The notes: generated by a model not told the origin, from the sequence alone. Numbered from the stretch's first letter, positions 6,665-15,064 are shown. The stretch: 64,000 nucleotides of DNA from Lentisphaerae bacterium ADurb.Bin242 (GCA_002069785.1 MWCA01000006.1:1-64000); one strand, 5' to 3'. Numbers and translations are program-made.

Positions 6665-8917
6665 ATGCAAATCACGAACATGAAACTCTCGGACATCCAC
6701 CCTTACGAACGGAACCCGCGCTTCAACGACGAGGCGGTGGATGCGGTCGCGGCCAGCATCAAGGAGTTCGGATTCAAAAATCCGATCATCGTGGGCAAAG
6801 ACCATGTCATCATCTGCGGGCACACAAGATTTTCCGCTGCAAAACGACTCGGACTGACGGAAGTCCCATGTATCGTTGCCGCCGACCTGACGCCGGAACA
6901 GGTTCAGGCATTCCGGATCGCGGACAACAAAACCGGCGAGATCGCGGAATGGAACTACGACCTTCTGCCGATCGAAGTCAGGGAACTGCAGGAGGCGAAT
7001 TTCGACTTGTCGCTTCTGGGCTTTGATACGGAGGAACTGGACCGGCTCTTGAACGGTGGCGCGAACGATACGGTCGCCGATGGCGAGACCGATGCGGACG
7101 CCGTTCCGGAGGTCCCTGAGGAAGCGGTGAGCCGTCGCGGGGAAGTCTACCGCCTCGGCGACCATCTTCTGATGTGCGGAGACGCGACGGATGCCGCCGA
7201 TGTGGCTGTTCTCATGGGAGAAGAACAGGCTGACCTTCTTCTCACCGATCCGCCGTACAATGTGGCTTATGAAGGAAGTAACGGGCTGACCATTCAAAAT
7301 GACAACATGGAAGACTCAAAATTCCGAAAATTTTTGAAGGACTCATTCGAGAACGTCAAAAATAAGCTAAAGCCCGGTGCCACCTTCTATATTTTTCATG
7401 CCGACAGTGAAGGTTACAATTTCCGAGGTGCTTGCCACAATGTTGGGTTACAGGTTCGGCAATGTCTGATTTGGAAAAAGAATTCTCTTGTTCTCGGGCG
7501 GCAACCATATCACTGGATTCATGAACCTGTACTTTTCGGGTGGAAGGATGGTGGTCCTCATGCGTGGTATACTGATCGTTCCCAGACCACGGTCATGGAA
7601 TTTGACAAACCAAAATGCAATGACGTACATCCGTGTCTTGTCCCTCAAAACATGGTTATGACAATTCATGGTTATGTTCCTATTGGAGAACTTCAAGAAG
7701 GAGATAGTGTCTTGTCGCATGATGGGCGTTTTCATAAAGTAACGTTTGTTTCTCGACATCATTACAATGAAAATATTATCTGTATTGGCGTCACCGGAAC
7801 GAATTTTGAAGATATGGCAACACACAATCATCCATATCTGACGGGAAGGGTAAATAAAACGGGGGAATTGGATATTGCTTGGCGTAGTGCTGAATCCCTT
7901 CTGGAAAACGACTTTATTCTCACTCCGCAACTTCAGCATGGGTCCCGTAACGATATTCAAAAATTAGATGCTTGGTGTTATGGACTTTGGCTGGCACAAG
8001 GAAGTTTGCAAAAGGCTGGGCATGGGACCAATCGTTATCCATCATTTGCTTTGGATGGAGCAAAGCCGCAGCTCCGTGAAAAACTTGAAGCGTGGGGCGG
8101 CAGGGCCAAGGTAAAAACATACTACAGAAGAATTCATCGTGGTATTACTGTCATGGTTTTTGATCCTGTAAAAGGCGACAGGTGTGCCGAGTTGTGTGGG
8201 AAATATGCCGATAAAAAAGTTATCGCCTCCGAAGTTTTTCAGTGGTGCAGAGAACTTCGACTGGCTTTCTTTGAAGGTTATATGGCAGGAGATGGGTGTC
8301 TGATTGCAACCCGTGGGCACAGACATTCAAAAAGTGTTTCCTTGGCCCTGGCTTCTCAAATGAAATTCATCGCGGAATCATTGGGGTATAAAACCTCTCT
8401 TTATTGGCGTAATTCTCCCAAAGGAGCAGGAATCGGAGAGAGAAAATTCAAAACGACACTTCCGTTTTATTCTTCTGACTATCATAACGGAGATAGAACT
8501 TTTGAACAGCGGGAAATCGAATTCAACGGGCATAAATATTGGCTCAGAAGAATAAAAAAGATCAAGACCAAAGTGTATGACGGAGAAGTCGTCAATCTCT
8601 CTATTGACGAGACGCACACTTTTCAAACTGCAATTGGAATGACTCATAATACTATGAAGCCCGTTCCAATGCTGATCTATCTCATCAAAAACTCCAGTCA
8701 GCGCGGCGAAATCGTCATCGACACCTTCGGAGGCAGCGGTTCGACGCTGATCGCCTGCGAGCAGACCGGACGCATTGGCCGTGCGATGGAGCTTGACGAG
8801 AAATACTGCGATGTCATCCGCCGCCGCTGGGCGGAGTTCGTGCATGGAGAGGGCTGCGACTGGCAGGCGCTGACTCCGGCGGTGGAGCCAAAGGAGGTGA
8901 TCGTGGTGGAAGAATAA
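6665..8917 (+). CDS. ParB-like domain / N6-adenine DNA methyltransferase fusion interrupted by an intein
   Basis: The 750-codon frame encodes an N-terminal ParB/sulfiredoxin-like domain (residues 1-110, with GHTRFSAAKRLG at 52-63), then a DNA methyltransferase. Motif IV DPPY is at 195-198 and motif I FGGSGS at 688-693; this order is that of beta-class amino-methyltransferases. The conserved HPTMKP motif is split by a 339-residue intein (324-662), so the mature protein would be about 411 aa. The start is preceded by AGAAGGAG at 6651-6658. Phage enzymes of this kind methylate adenine to evade restriction. Bases from about 7,260 to 8,690 are more AT-rich than the rest of the gene. Confidence 0.85.
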   Translation: MQITNMKLSDIHPYERNPRFNDEAVDAVAASIKEFGFKNPIIVGKDHVIICGHTRFSAAKRLGLTEVPCIVAADLTPEQVQAFRIADNKTGEIAEWNYDLLPIEVRELQEANFDLSLLGFDTEELDRLLNGGANDTVADGETDADAVPEVPEEAVSRRGEVYRLGDHLLMCGDATDAADVAVLMGEEQADLLLTDPPYNVAYEGSNGLTIQNDNMEDSKFRKFLKDSFENVKNKLKPGATFYIFHADSEGYNFRGACHNVGLQVRQCLIWKKNSLVLGRQPYHWIHEPVLFGWKDGGPHAWYTDRSQTTVMEFDKPKCNDVHPCLVPQNMVMTIHGYVPIGELQEGDSVLSHDGRFHKVTFVSRHHYNENIICIGVTGTNFEDMATHNHPYLTGRVNKTGELDIAWRSAESLLENDFILTPQLQHGSRNDIQKLDAWCYGLWLAQGSLQKAGHGTNRYPSFALDGAKPQLREKLEAWGGRAKVKTYYRRIHRGITVMVFDPVKGDRCAELCGKYADKKVIASEVFQWCRELRLAFFEGYMAGDGCLIATRGHRHSKSVSLALASQMKFIAESLGYKTSLYWRNSPKGAGIGERKFKTTLPFYSSDYHNGDRTFEQREIEFNGHKYWLRRIKKIKTKVYDGEVVNLSIDETHTFQTAIGMTHNTMKPVPMLIYLIKNSSQRGEIVIDTFGGSGSTLIACEQTGRIGRAMELDEKYCDVIRRRWAEFVHGEGCDWQALTPAVEPKEVIVVEE
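7634..8650 (+). other. Intein with LAGLIDADG-type endonuclease domain
   Basis: Residues 324-662 of the methyltransferase frame form an intein. It begins with Cys324 (block A, CLVPQNMVMTIHG), has block B with T386xxH389, block F near VYDGEVVNLSIDETHTF (637-653), and ends with His661-Asn662 followed by extein Thr663. Two LAGLIDADG-like motifs are at 438-447 (YGLWLAQGS) and 535-544 (FFEGYMAGDG). The residue that should be acidic in the first motif is Gln. Removing the segment restores the continuous methyltransferase motif HPTMKPV. Splicing is predicted from these residues and not shown. Confidence 0.85.
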
Positions 8918-9101
8918 TCTCTATCTCACCCGCCGGGCGGCTGGTGTCGTCCGGCAAATCCAAACCAGCCTGCAAATTCGGCAGGATGGTTCAAACTATA
9001 CGACGAACGTCACTTACATCCTTCTGCTTCCGCTTTATGCATCGCGCGAATTGCTGGCAGGTCTTGTCGAACAATATCCAATGCTTGAACCGGCGGAATA
9101 A
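8904..9101 (+). CDS. Possible small protein without a clear start codon
   Basis: After a TGA at 8898-8900 an open frame runs to TAA at 9099-9101. It would encode about 65 residues, with a plausible amphipathic and hydrophobic pattern (NNLYLTRRAAGVVRQIQ ... NVTYILLLPLYASRELL). A strong AAGGAGG at 8891-8897 lies at the right distance, but the codons in this frame after it (TCG TGG TGG AAG) include no standard start. Either it is a decayed gene or initiation is unusual. The first position given is arbitrary. No family is recognised. Confidence 0.3.
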   Translation, partial: WWKNNLYLTRRAAGVVRQIQTSLQIRQDGSNYTTNVTYILLLPLYASRELLAGLVEQYPMLEPAE

Positions 9102-9140
9102 AGACCGCCTCCCGGAGTGAGGTGGCGGCTGTCGTGAAAT

Positions 9141-9617
9141 TTATCCCGCGAACTCGAACTTGCCTTTCTCGGCGCTCTTGCGGACGCGGGGATGTTCCTT
9201 CGTCGCAATCTCCCGGAAGATGCTTCCATACAGCGTCTGTTCCGGAGTTTTGCACGCGGTTGGAGTCCAGAGTCCCGCCTCGGTCGCGGCCTCGACCAGC
9301 TCGCGGGTGTTCATCGGCTTGCCGCTGGTCTTGAGGACTTCGATGGCGGCCTCCAGCAGGGAGCGCTTTTTCTCCGGCTTCGCCGCCGTGTCCATGGTTT
9401 CCGTTTCCGGTCCGGAGGCCTGTGCCGTGTTGGGCGTCGCCTGGATTTCCAGCGGCGTGATGACGCGTTCGACCATGCGGACCTTGAATTCCCGGTTGGT
9501 GGCGGTGCTTTTGACCTTGAATCCGTCGGGCAGGATTTCCAGGACGAGCGCCGGAATGGCGTTCCGTCCGACCTTGACTTCCGCGACGCTTCCAATCTTG
9601 ACTTCGTTCGTGTTCAT
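9141..9617 (-). CDS. HARE-HTH domain protein
   Basis: The 158-residue protein has an N-terminal beta-rich part (about 1-55, VGRNAIPALVLEILPDGFKV), a Pro/Thr-rich linker (60-85), and a C-terminal winged-helix HARE-HTH domain. The signature runs from LLEAAIEVLKTSGKPMNTRE through TEAGLW to EQTLYGSIFREI. HARE-HTH domains are known from chromatin proteins and from bacterial restriction-modification contexts, where they are proposed to sense modified DNA. The start at 9617 has GGAG about 6 bases ahead; longer starts up to 9692 lack one. It is transcribed away from the terminase operon and lies next to the methyltransferase, so a link to DNA modification is possible. Confidence 0.7.
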   Translation of the reverse strand: MNTNEVKIGSVAEVKVGRNAIPALVLEILPDGFKVKSTATNREFKVRMVERVITPLEIQATPNTAQASGPETETMDTAAKPEKKRSLLEAAIEVLKTSGKPMNTRELVEAATEAGLWTPTACKTPEQTLYGSIFREIATKEHPRVRKSAEKGKFEFAG

Positions 9618-9727
9618 TTCGATCTCCTGTTTTAAGGTTTCTGAACTCATTTTCTTGCATTGCGCATACATAAAGCGTGACAGCCCGCGCATAGCAAATC
9701 ATCATTTTAAAATAATAGGAAAAATAT

Positions 9728-9934
9728 ATGGGAAATTCCCTGAAACTCACGGCATTGGAGCCGGAAACGCTGGTTTCCCTGCTGAAACGGTGCGGCGGCA
9801 AGCACTTCACGCCGGAACTGCTGCAAAAGGATATTGATTCCGGAGCGCCGGTCAACAGCGACGGCACGGTCAATTTTCTCGAATACATAGCGTGGATCAT
9901 TATGGAGATGAACGATGCCGATGAATCCGAGTGA
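9728..9934 (+). CDS. Small acidic protein upstream of terminase
   Basis: This 68-residue acidic protein (LTALEPETLVSLLKRCGGKHF ... INSDGTV-like ... FLEYIAWIIMEMND) is helical and has no recognised domain. Its last 20 bases overlap the terminase start, which indicates coupling. The position in front of a terminase large subunit would suit a small terminase subunit or accessory factor, but it has no clear DNA-binding HTH, so that is only a guess. The ribosome site is weak (AGGA). Confidence 0.5.
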   Translation: MGNSLKLTALEPETLVSLLKRCGGKHFTPELLQKDIDSGAPVNSDGTVNFLEYIAWIIMEMNDADESE

Positions 9935-12260
9935 ACTGCGCCCGATCGACACGGTGCGTCTCCTGAACTCGACCGTGTTCGGAGCGGTGCTGGGCGACCG
10001 CCAGCTCCGCCGTCATCGCGAACGCGCCGGATTCCGGATCTCCGGAGACGGCGGTGAAACGGTCAGCCTGTTCAAATACGGCGCGTGGCTGCGCGAGGAA
10101 CTCTACCGTAGGGAAATGAATCCGCCGCGGACTTATGAGGAGAAAAAGGAGAACGCGCGCAAACGCAATCAGGCGCTGGCATTGATGGGCCGCGATATCG
10201 GGGAACTTCCGGCGGTGGTGAATCAGGAGCGGAAGAAGAATTGCGAACGCAATTTCCGGCTGTTCTGCGAAAGCTATTTTCCGGAGACATTCACGCTCGC
10301 ATGGTCGCCGGACCATTTGAAGGTGATTGCCAAGATCGAAACGGCTGTTCTATCCGGCGGATTGTTCGCCTTGGCAATGAGTAGAGGAAGCGGAAAGAGC
10401 TCCCTTACTGAAACCGCCGCGCTGTGGGCGATGCTCTACGGCCACCGCGAGTTCGTGACGCTGATCGGCGCGACGGAGTCGGCGGCTCTGGAAATGCTTG
10501 ACAGCATCAAAACCGAGCTGGAGGTGAATGAGCGGCTGGCTGAAGACTTCCCGGAGGTCTGTTTTCCCATTGCCCAGCTGGAAGGGATCGCCAACCGGTG
10601 CGCCGGACAGCTCCATCACGGGGAGCGCACCCGGATCACCTGGACGTCGAACGAGATTGTCCTTCCGACCATCGAAGGGAGCAAAGCAAGCGGCATCGTC
10701 GTCCGGGTGGCGGGCATCACCGGACGGGTGCGGGGAATGAAATACAAGAGGGCCGACGGGCGGAGCGTGCGCCCGAGCCTTGTCATCATCGACGACCCGC
10801 AGACATCGGAATCGGCCGGATCGCTGGAGCAGACGAGGAAACGCGTCCGCGTGCTGGCCGGAGACATCCTCGGCCTCGCGGGGCCGGGGCAGAAAATCAG
10901 CGGAATCATGCCCTGCACGATCATCCGTCCGGGCGACATGGCCGACATCATCCTGAACCGGAATACCCACCCGGACTGGAACGGCGAAAAGACGAGAATG
11001 GTCTATGCATTCCCGACGAACATGAAACTCTGGGAGGAATACGCCGAGATCCGCGCCGAGACCCTGCGGACAGATGGCAATTTCCAGAAGGCGACGGAGT
11101 TCTATCTGGCCCGTCGCGCGGACATGGACGCCGGAGCGGTTGTTTCGTGGGAGGCGCGGTTCAACCACGACGAGGCGTCGGCGCTCCAGCACGCGATGAA
11201 CTTGAAGTTTCAGGACGAGGCGGCTTTTGCCAGCGAGTATCAGAACGATCCGCTGCCGGAGGATACGCTGGACAACTCGATGCTCTCCGTCGACGCGATC
11301 TGCGACAAAGTCAACGGCCTCGCGAAGGGGAAGGTCCCGCTTGCCTGCGATCGGCTCACGATGTTCGTCGATGTCCAGAAGACGCTCCTCTTTTATGTGG
11401 TGATCGCGTGGGCGGAGAACTTCACCGGAGCGGTCGTGGAGTATGGGACGTATCCCGACCAGCACCGCCGTCAGTTTTCGCTTTCGGACGCGAATCCGAC
11501 CATCCAGTCGGTATTCCCGAACGCGGGGCTGGAAGGAGGGCTTTACGCCGCTCTGAACGCGTTGACGGAGGACTGCCTCGGACGCGAATGGGAACGGGAG
11601 GACGGGGCGATGCTGAAAATCGAACGGGCGATGGTCGACGCGAACTGGGGCCAGTCCACAGATCTTGTGTATCAGTTCTGCCGGGCGAGCGCCTATTCCG
11701 GCATCCTCATGCCAAGCCATGGCCGATACGTGGGCGCAAGTTCCAAACCGATGACCGAATACAGAAAACAGCCCGGCGACCGGCTCGGATTCAACTGGAT
11801 GATCCCGAACGTCGCTGGCAAACGGGCTATCCGGCACGTGATCTACGACAGCAATTACTGGAAGTCGTTCGTCCACGCCCGGCTCGCGGTCCCGTTGGGC
11901 GACAAGGGTTCGTTGTCCCTCTACGGACGCGTTCCCGGCGTCCACCAGCTTCTGGCCGAACACCTGACCGCCGAATACCGCGTGAAAACGCAGGGACGCG
12001 GGCGGACCGTCGACGAATGGAAGCTCAAACCCGAACGGTCCGACAATCACTGGCTCGACTGCTGCGCGGGGTGCGCCGTCTGCGGTTCCATGCTCGGCGC
12101 GGCATTGCCGGAACTCAAGGCATCCCGAACCGCGGCAAAGCCGAGAATCCGCCTCTCCGACAAGCTCCGCGGCGGAAGTGCAATTCCTTCGGCTCAAGTT
12201 CAGCAGACCACCACCGGGAAGCTCAAACTTTCCGAGATCAGGAGACAGAAACATGGATGA
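9915..12260 (+). CDS. Terminase large subunit-like ATPase/nuclease
   Basis: The 781-residue protein has a P-loop MSRGSGKSS (residues 155-163) and a Walker B strand SLVIIDDP (DD at 293-294). These are followed by an RNase H-like nuclease region with acidic residues at FVDVQK (D486), MVDANWGQ (D575) and near SDNHWLD in the C-terminal part. This is the two-domain layout of phage large terminases that package DNA. It is longer than the usual 450-650 aa because of an N-terminal extension of about 110 residues. No portal or capsid gene follows; the next genes are a mini-ORF, DUF2924 and the recombinase. It may package an element DNA into helper virions, or serve another DNA-processing role. Confidence 0.75.
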   Translation: MPMNPSELRPIDTVRLLNSTVFGAVLGDRQLRRHRERAGFRISGDGGETVSLFKYGAWLREELYRREMNPPRTYEEKKENARKRNQALALMGRDIGELPAVVNQERKKNCERNFRLFCESYFPETFTLAWSPDHLKVIAKIETAVLSGGLFALAMSRGSGKSSLTETAALWAMLYGHREFVTLIGATESAALEMLDSIKTELEVNERLAEDFPEVCFPIAQLEGIANRCAGQLHHGERTRITWTSNEIVLPTIEGSKASGIVVRVAGITGRVRGMKYKRADGRSVRPSLVIIDDPQTSESAGSLEQTRKRVRVLAGDILGLAGPGQKISGIMPCTIIRPGDMADIILNRNTHPDWNGEKTRMVYAFPTNMKLWEEYAEIRAETLRTDGNFQKATEFYLARRADMDAGAVVSWEARFNHDEASALQHAMNLKFQDEAAFASEYQNDPLPEDTLDNSMLSVDAICDKVNGLAKGKVPLACDRLTMFVDVQKTLLFYVVIAWAENFTGAVVEYGTYPDQHRRQFSLSDANPTIQSVFPNAGLEGGLYAALNALTEDCLGREWEREDGAMLKIERAMVDANWGQSTDLVYQFCRASAYSGILMPSHGRYVGASSKPMTEYRKQPGDRLGFNWMIPNVAGKRAIRHVIYDSNYWKSFVHARLAVPLGDKGSLSLYGRVPGVHQLLAEHLTAEYRVKTQGRGRTVDEWKLKPERSDNHWLDCCAGCAVCGSMLGAALPELKASRTAAKPRIRLSDKLRGGSAIPSAQVQQTTTGKLKLSEIRRQKHG

Positions 12261-12327
12261 CAAAATCATACGGCGGATCGCCGAAATTCTGGCGGAAGCG
12301 ATCCTTGGAAAAAAACTTGCCGGATAG
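12253..12327 (+). CDS. Possible 24-aa mini-ORF after terminase
   Basis: ATG at 12253 overlaps the terminase stop (12258-12260) and opens a 24-codon frame to TAG at 12325-12327. The product (MDDKIIRRIAEILAEAILGK) is a short amphipathic helix. The overlap with the upstream stop is like other coupled starts in this operon. Its small size makes the call uncertain. Confidence 0.25.
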   Translation: MDDKIIRRIAEILAEAILGKKLAG

Positions 12328-12412
12328 TTCGAAAACCGACTTGCTGTATCGCTCGATCCACGCTTTCTATATACGGCAAATCGAACCATTCTGAAAAAAG
12401 GAGGAAAACAAA

Positions 12413-12829
12413 ATGGCGGTAAAAACAAACATCCGAACACGGGTGGCGGAGCTTCAGCGCATGGAGCTGCCGGAACTGCGGAAGATCTGGTTGGAGGAGT
12501 TCGCCCGACAAGCGCCGGACTGCGGAAGCACCTTCCTGCGGAGGCGTCTGGCCTGCCGCATCCAGGAAAAATTCTACGGGTGCGTGCTGAGCGACGCGGC
12601 GGAGCGGATTCTCTCGGAGGTCGGCGACCGGCCGAAAGTCCGGCCGAATGCCGCCGGGATCCTTCCCGGCACGAGATTCGAACGGAAATGGAAAGAGAAA
12701 ACCTACATCGTTACCGCCCGTGAAAACGGATTCGAACTGGACGGAAAACATTTCAAGACCCTCTCCGGCACGGCGACGGCGATCACCGGCACCTGCTGGA
12801 GCGGCAAAAAATTCTTCGGGGTGAAGTAA
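12413..12829 (+). CDS. DUF2924 domain protein
   Basis: The 138-residue basic protein shows the DUF2924 pattern: N-terminal helices (RVAELQRMELPELRKIW, FLRRRLACRIQEKFYG), then PGTRFERKWKEKTYIV, ENGFELDGKHFKTLSGTA and the closing AITGTCWSGKKFFGVK. DUF2924 genes are commonly found directly before large serine recombinases in mobile elements. The function is not established; a role as a recombination accessory or directionality factor is inferred from the pairing. A GGAGG ribosome site precedes the start. The last base overlaps the A of the recombinase ATG (12829). Confidence 0.8.
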   Translation: MAVKTNIRTRVAELQRMELPELRKIWLEEFARQAPDCGSTFLRRRLACRIQEKFYGCVLSDAAERILSEVGDRPKVRPNAAGILPGTRFERKWKEKTYIVTARENGFELDGKHFKTLSGTATAITGTCWSGKKFFGVK

Positions 12830-14754
12830 TGAATGAAAAAGCGGAAAAGAAACGGTGCGCGGTTTACACTCGAAAGAGCGTGGAGGAGGGGCTGGAGATG
12901 GAATTCAACAGTCTCGACGCCCAGCGGGAGGCGGGGGAGAATTATATCGCCAGCCAGAAAATGAACGGCTGGGTCTGTATTCCGGAACGCTATGACGATG
13001 GAGGCTGGTCGGGCGGAAACATGGAACGGCCGGCGCTGAAACGCCTGATGTCGGACATTGAGGATGGAAAAATCGACATGGTGGTGATTTACAAGCTGGA
13101 CCGCCTTTCCCGCTCTCTGATCGACTTTGCCGACTTGCAGGCCTTCTTCGACCGTCACAGCGTGTCGTTCTGCGCGGTCACGCAGGAAATCAACACAAGC
13201 ACGAGTTCGGGGCGGATGATGCTCAACATCCTGATCTCCTTCGCGCAATACGAACGGGAGATCATCGCCGAGCGAATCCGCGACAAGATCGCCGCCAGCA
13301 AGAAGCACGGCAAGTTCTGCGGCGGGGTTCCGATGCTGGGCTACAAGCCCGATCCGGACACCAAGAAACTGCAAATCGTCCCGGAGGAGGCGAAGACCGT
13401 CAAGGCCATTTATGAGAAATATCTCCTCTTCCGGTCATTGCGCTGCGTCGTGAGTGAACTGAACCGGCTTGGCTCCCATACGAAGGAATGGACCTCGGCC
13501 AGGGGAAGGGCGCACAAGGCGCGGCCGTGGGACACCGGCTCGGTCTACCGCATCCTTTCAAGCCCGATTTACGCCGGGTATGTCAGCCATTACGACGAGC
13601 ATTACGAAGGGGAGCACAAGGTCATCATCGACCGGGCGGTCTGGAAAAACGTTCAGGAGATGATGCGCGGCAACAGGGGAAACACGAACGGCAAGAAACG
13701 CACGTCCCTCGGGAATCCGTTCTCCGGCCTCATCCAATGCGGATGCTGCGGAGCCGTCATGACCTCGACATATTCCTGCCGCCACGGGCGAAAATACTTC
13801 TATTATTTCTGCCAGCGGCGCAGCCGGAATCCGGAGCATGTCTGCGGAATGAAGCGGATCCCCGCCGGGGACATCGAACAGGCGGTCATGAAGCAGCTGA
13901 CGGGGCTCTTCCGGACACCCTCGATCCTCCGGGCCACGCTGGGCGCCGTGCGGGAACGGGAAGATGCCCTCCGGGAAAGCCTCGCCCATGACCGCGAGAT
14001 GCTCGAGGCGAAGCTCGGCGAGCTGAAGAAAGCCGCGCTATGTGGGAACGCCGACCTTGCCGGGCTCAAAGAGACGGGAAGCCGTCTTGCCGAGGTGAAA
14101 CGCCAGCTGGATGTCCTTGCCCGCTCGGCCACGGAAGAGGAGATCATCGCCGCGCTGGGCGACGCCTCCGGTCTGTGGGAGTTCCTGATTCCTGCCGCGC
14201 GGTATGAACTCCTCCAGCTGGTCATCGGAAGCATCGTGGTGTCGCCGGACAAAATCAAATTGGTCCTGCGCGTCGAAGGGTTGAACCAGCTGGCGGAAGA
14301 AATGGCGGTCGGCGGATACTTTTCGGAAAGTCACAATGTCTCGGGGGAAGATCTACCTGAGATGGAACAGCGGATTTTGGACGACGGGGGAATCGAACTC
14401 ACGATGCCGCTCAAGCTGAAAAGCATCGGCGGACACCGCAACGTCATCGTCCCGGAAGGAAACGGCATGACGCTCAAACAGGACGCCGTCATCCGCGCGA
14501 TCCGCAACGCCCGGAAGTGGACGGACATGCTGGTCACTGGGCAGGCGGCCAACCTGAGCGATCTTGCGAAGAAACTGGGCTTGGCCGCGCCCTACGTCAC
14601 GCGCATCCTCGGACTGGCCAATCTCGCTCCGGACATCGTCGAAGCCGTCTGCAATGGTTGTGAGCCGGAGGGAGTCTCCCTTGCGCATCTCGTCAAGGGC
14701 TTCCCCGACGACTGGGTGGAGCAGAGAATGGTAATGGGATTCCGGAGCCGGTAG
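12829..14754 (+). CDS. Large serine recombinase (integrase)
   Basis: The 641-residue protein has an N-terminal resolvase domain with catalytic Ser17 in YTRKSVEEG, and the motifs YKLDRLSRS and FAQYEREIIAERIRDK. A recombinase domain follows (about 175-290), then a zinc-ribbon (CGCCGAVM ... FCQRR ... VCGMK, about 300-345) and a coiled-coil segment. The C-terminal 100 residues hold an extra HTH-like region (NLSDLAKKLGLAAPYVTRIL). Large serine recombinases integrate and excise phages and conjugative elements at att sites. It is the last gene of the element on this side, so an att site may lie near 14,755-14,930. It appears intact. Confidence 0.9.
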   Translation: MNEKAEKKRCAVYTRKSVEEGLEMEFNSLDAQREAGENYIASQKMNGWVCIPERYDDGGWSGGNMERPALKRLMSDIEDGKIDMVVIYKLDRLSRSLIDFADLQAFFDRHSVSFCAVTQEINTSTSSGRMMLNILISFAQYEREIIAERIRDKIAASKKHGKFCGGVPMLGYKPDPDTKKLQIVPEEAKTVKAIYEKYLLFRSLRCVVSELNRLGSHTKEWTSARGRAHKARPWDTGSVYRILSSPIYAGYVSHYDEHYEGEHKVIIDRAVWKNVQEMMRGNRGNTNGKKRTSLGNPFSGLIQCGCCGAVMTSTYSCRHGRKYFYYFCQRRSRNPEHVCGMKRIPAGDIEQAVMKQLTGLFRTPSILRATLGAVREREDALRESLAHDREMLEAKLGELKKAALCGNADLAGLKETGSRLAEVKRQLDVLARSATEEEIIAALGDASGLWEFLIPAARYELLQLVIGSIVVSPDKIKLVLRVEGLNQLAEEMAVGGYFSESHNVSGEDLPEMEQRILDDGGIELTMPLKLKSIGGHRNVIVPEGNGMTLKQDAVIRAIRNARKWTDMLVTGQAANLSDLAKKLGLAAPYVTRILGLANLAPDIVEAVCNGCEPEGVSLAHLVKGFPDDWVEQRMVMGFRSR

Positions 14755-14900
14755 GGGCATTTTCAGAATAATATGTCTATGCGCACGGGCAATCCCATCG
14801 GGCTCCTTCGGAGATATATTCCCTACTGGGATTGTTTTATTTGAGCCAGCCATTCGGTAATCCAAGTCAATCGGGAAATGTGCGAAAGATTCCGGACACT

Positions 14901-14927
14901 ACCAATCCAGCGCAAAGCTGGATTGGT
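14901..14927. repeat. Perfect inverted repeat near IS left end
   Basis: ACCAATCCAGC at 14901-14911 and GCTGGATTGGT at 14917-14927 form a perfect 11-bp stem with a 5-base loop. It lies between the recombinase gene and the IS200-type element. It could be the element's end, a REP-like sequence, or part of the IS left end. No T-run follows. Confidence 0.5.
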
Positions 14928-15023
14928 TTGGCATTGTCTGTTCCTTCAGGACAAAATAACCACCAGCTCGGCTGGTGAGGATAAAAAAACTTCAGATACA
15001 AGTATGGAAAAAGAACCTCCGAT

Positions 15024-15064
15024 GTTATAGTAACGTAGGCCTGCCAGCCATCGTTATCTATAAC
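15024..15064 (+). promoter_or_regulatory. Stem-loop in tnpA leader
   Basis: GTTATAGTAACG (15024-15035) pairs with CGTTATCTATAAC (15052-15064), and AGGAGG (15067-15072) follows directly. IS200-type transposases are known to have leader hairpins that limit translation; this one is placed to do so. The function is inferred from position. Confidence 0.5.

Noticed and set aside
10350..12440. A 696-codon minus-strand frame and a 598-codon plus-strand frame over the terminase
   Set aside because: Both are shadows of the terminase frame, which alone has Walker and nuclease motifs.
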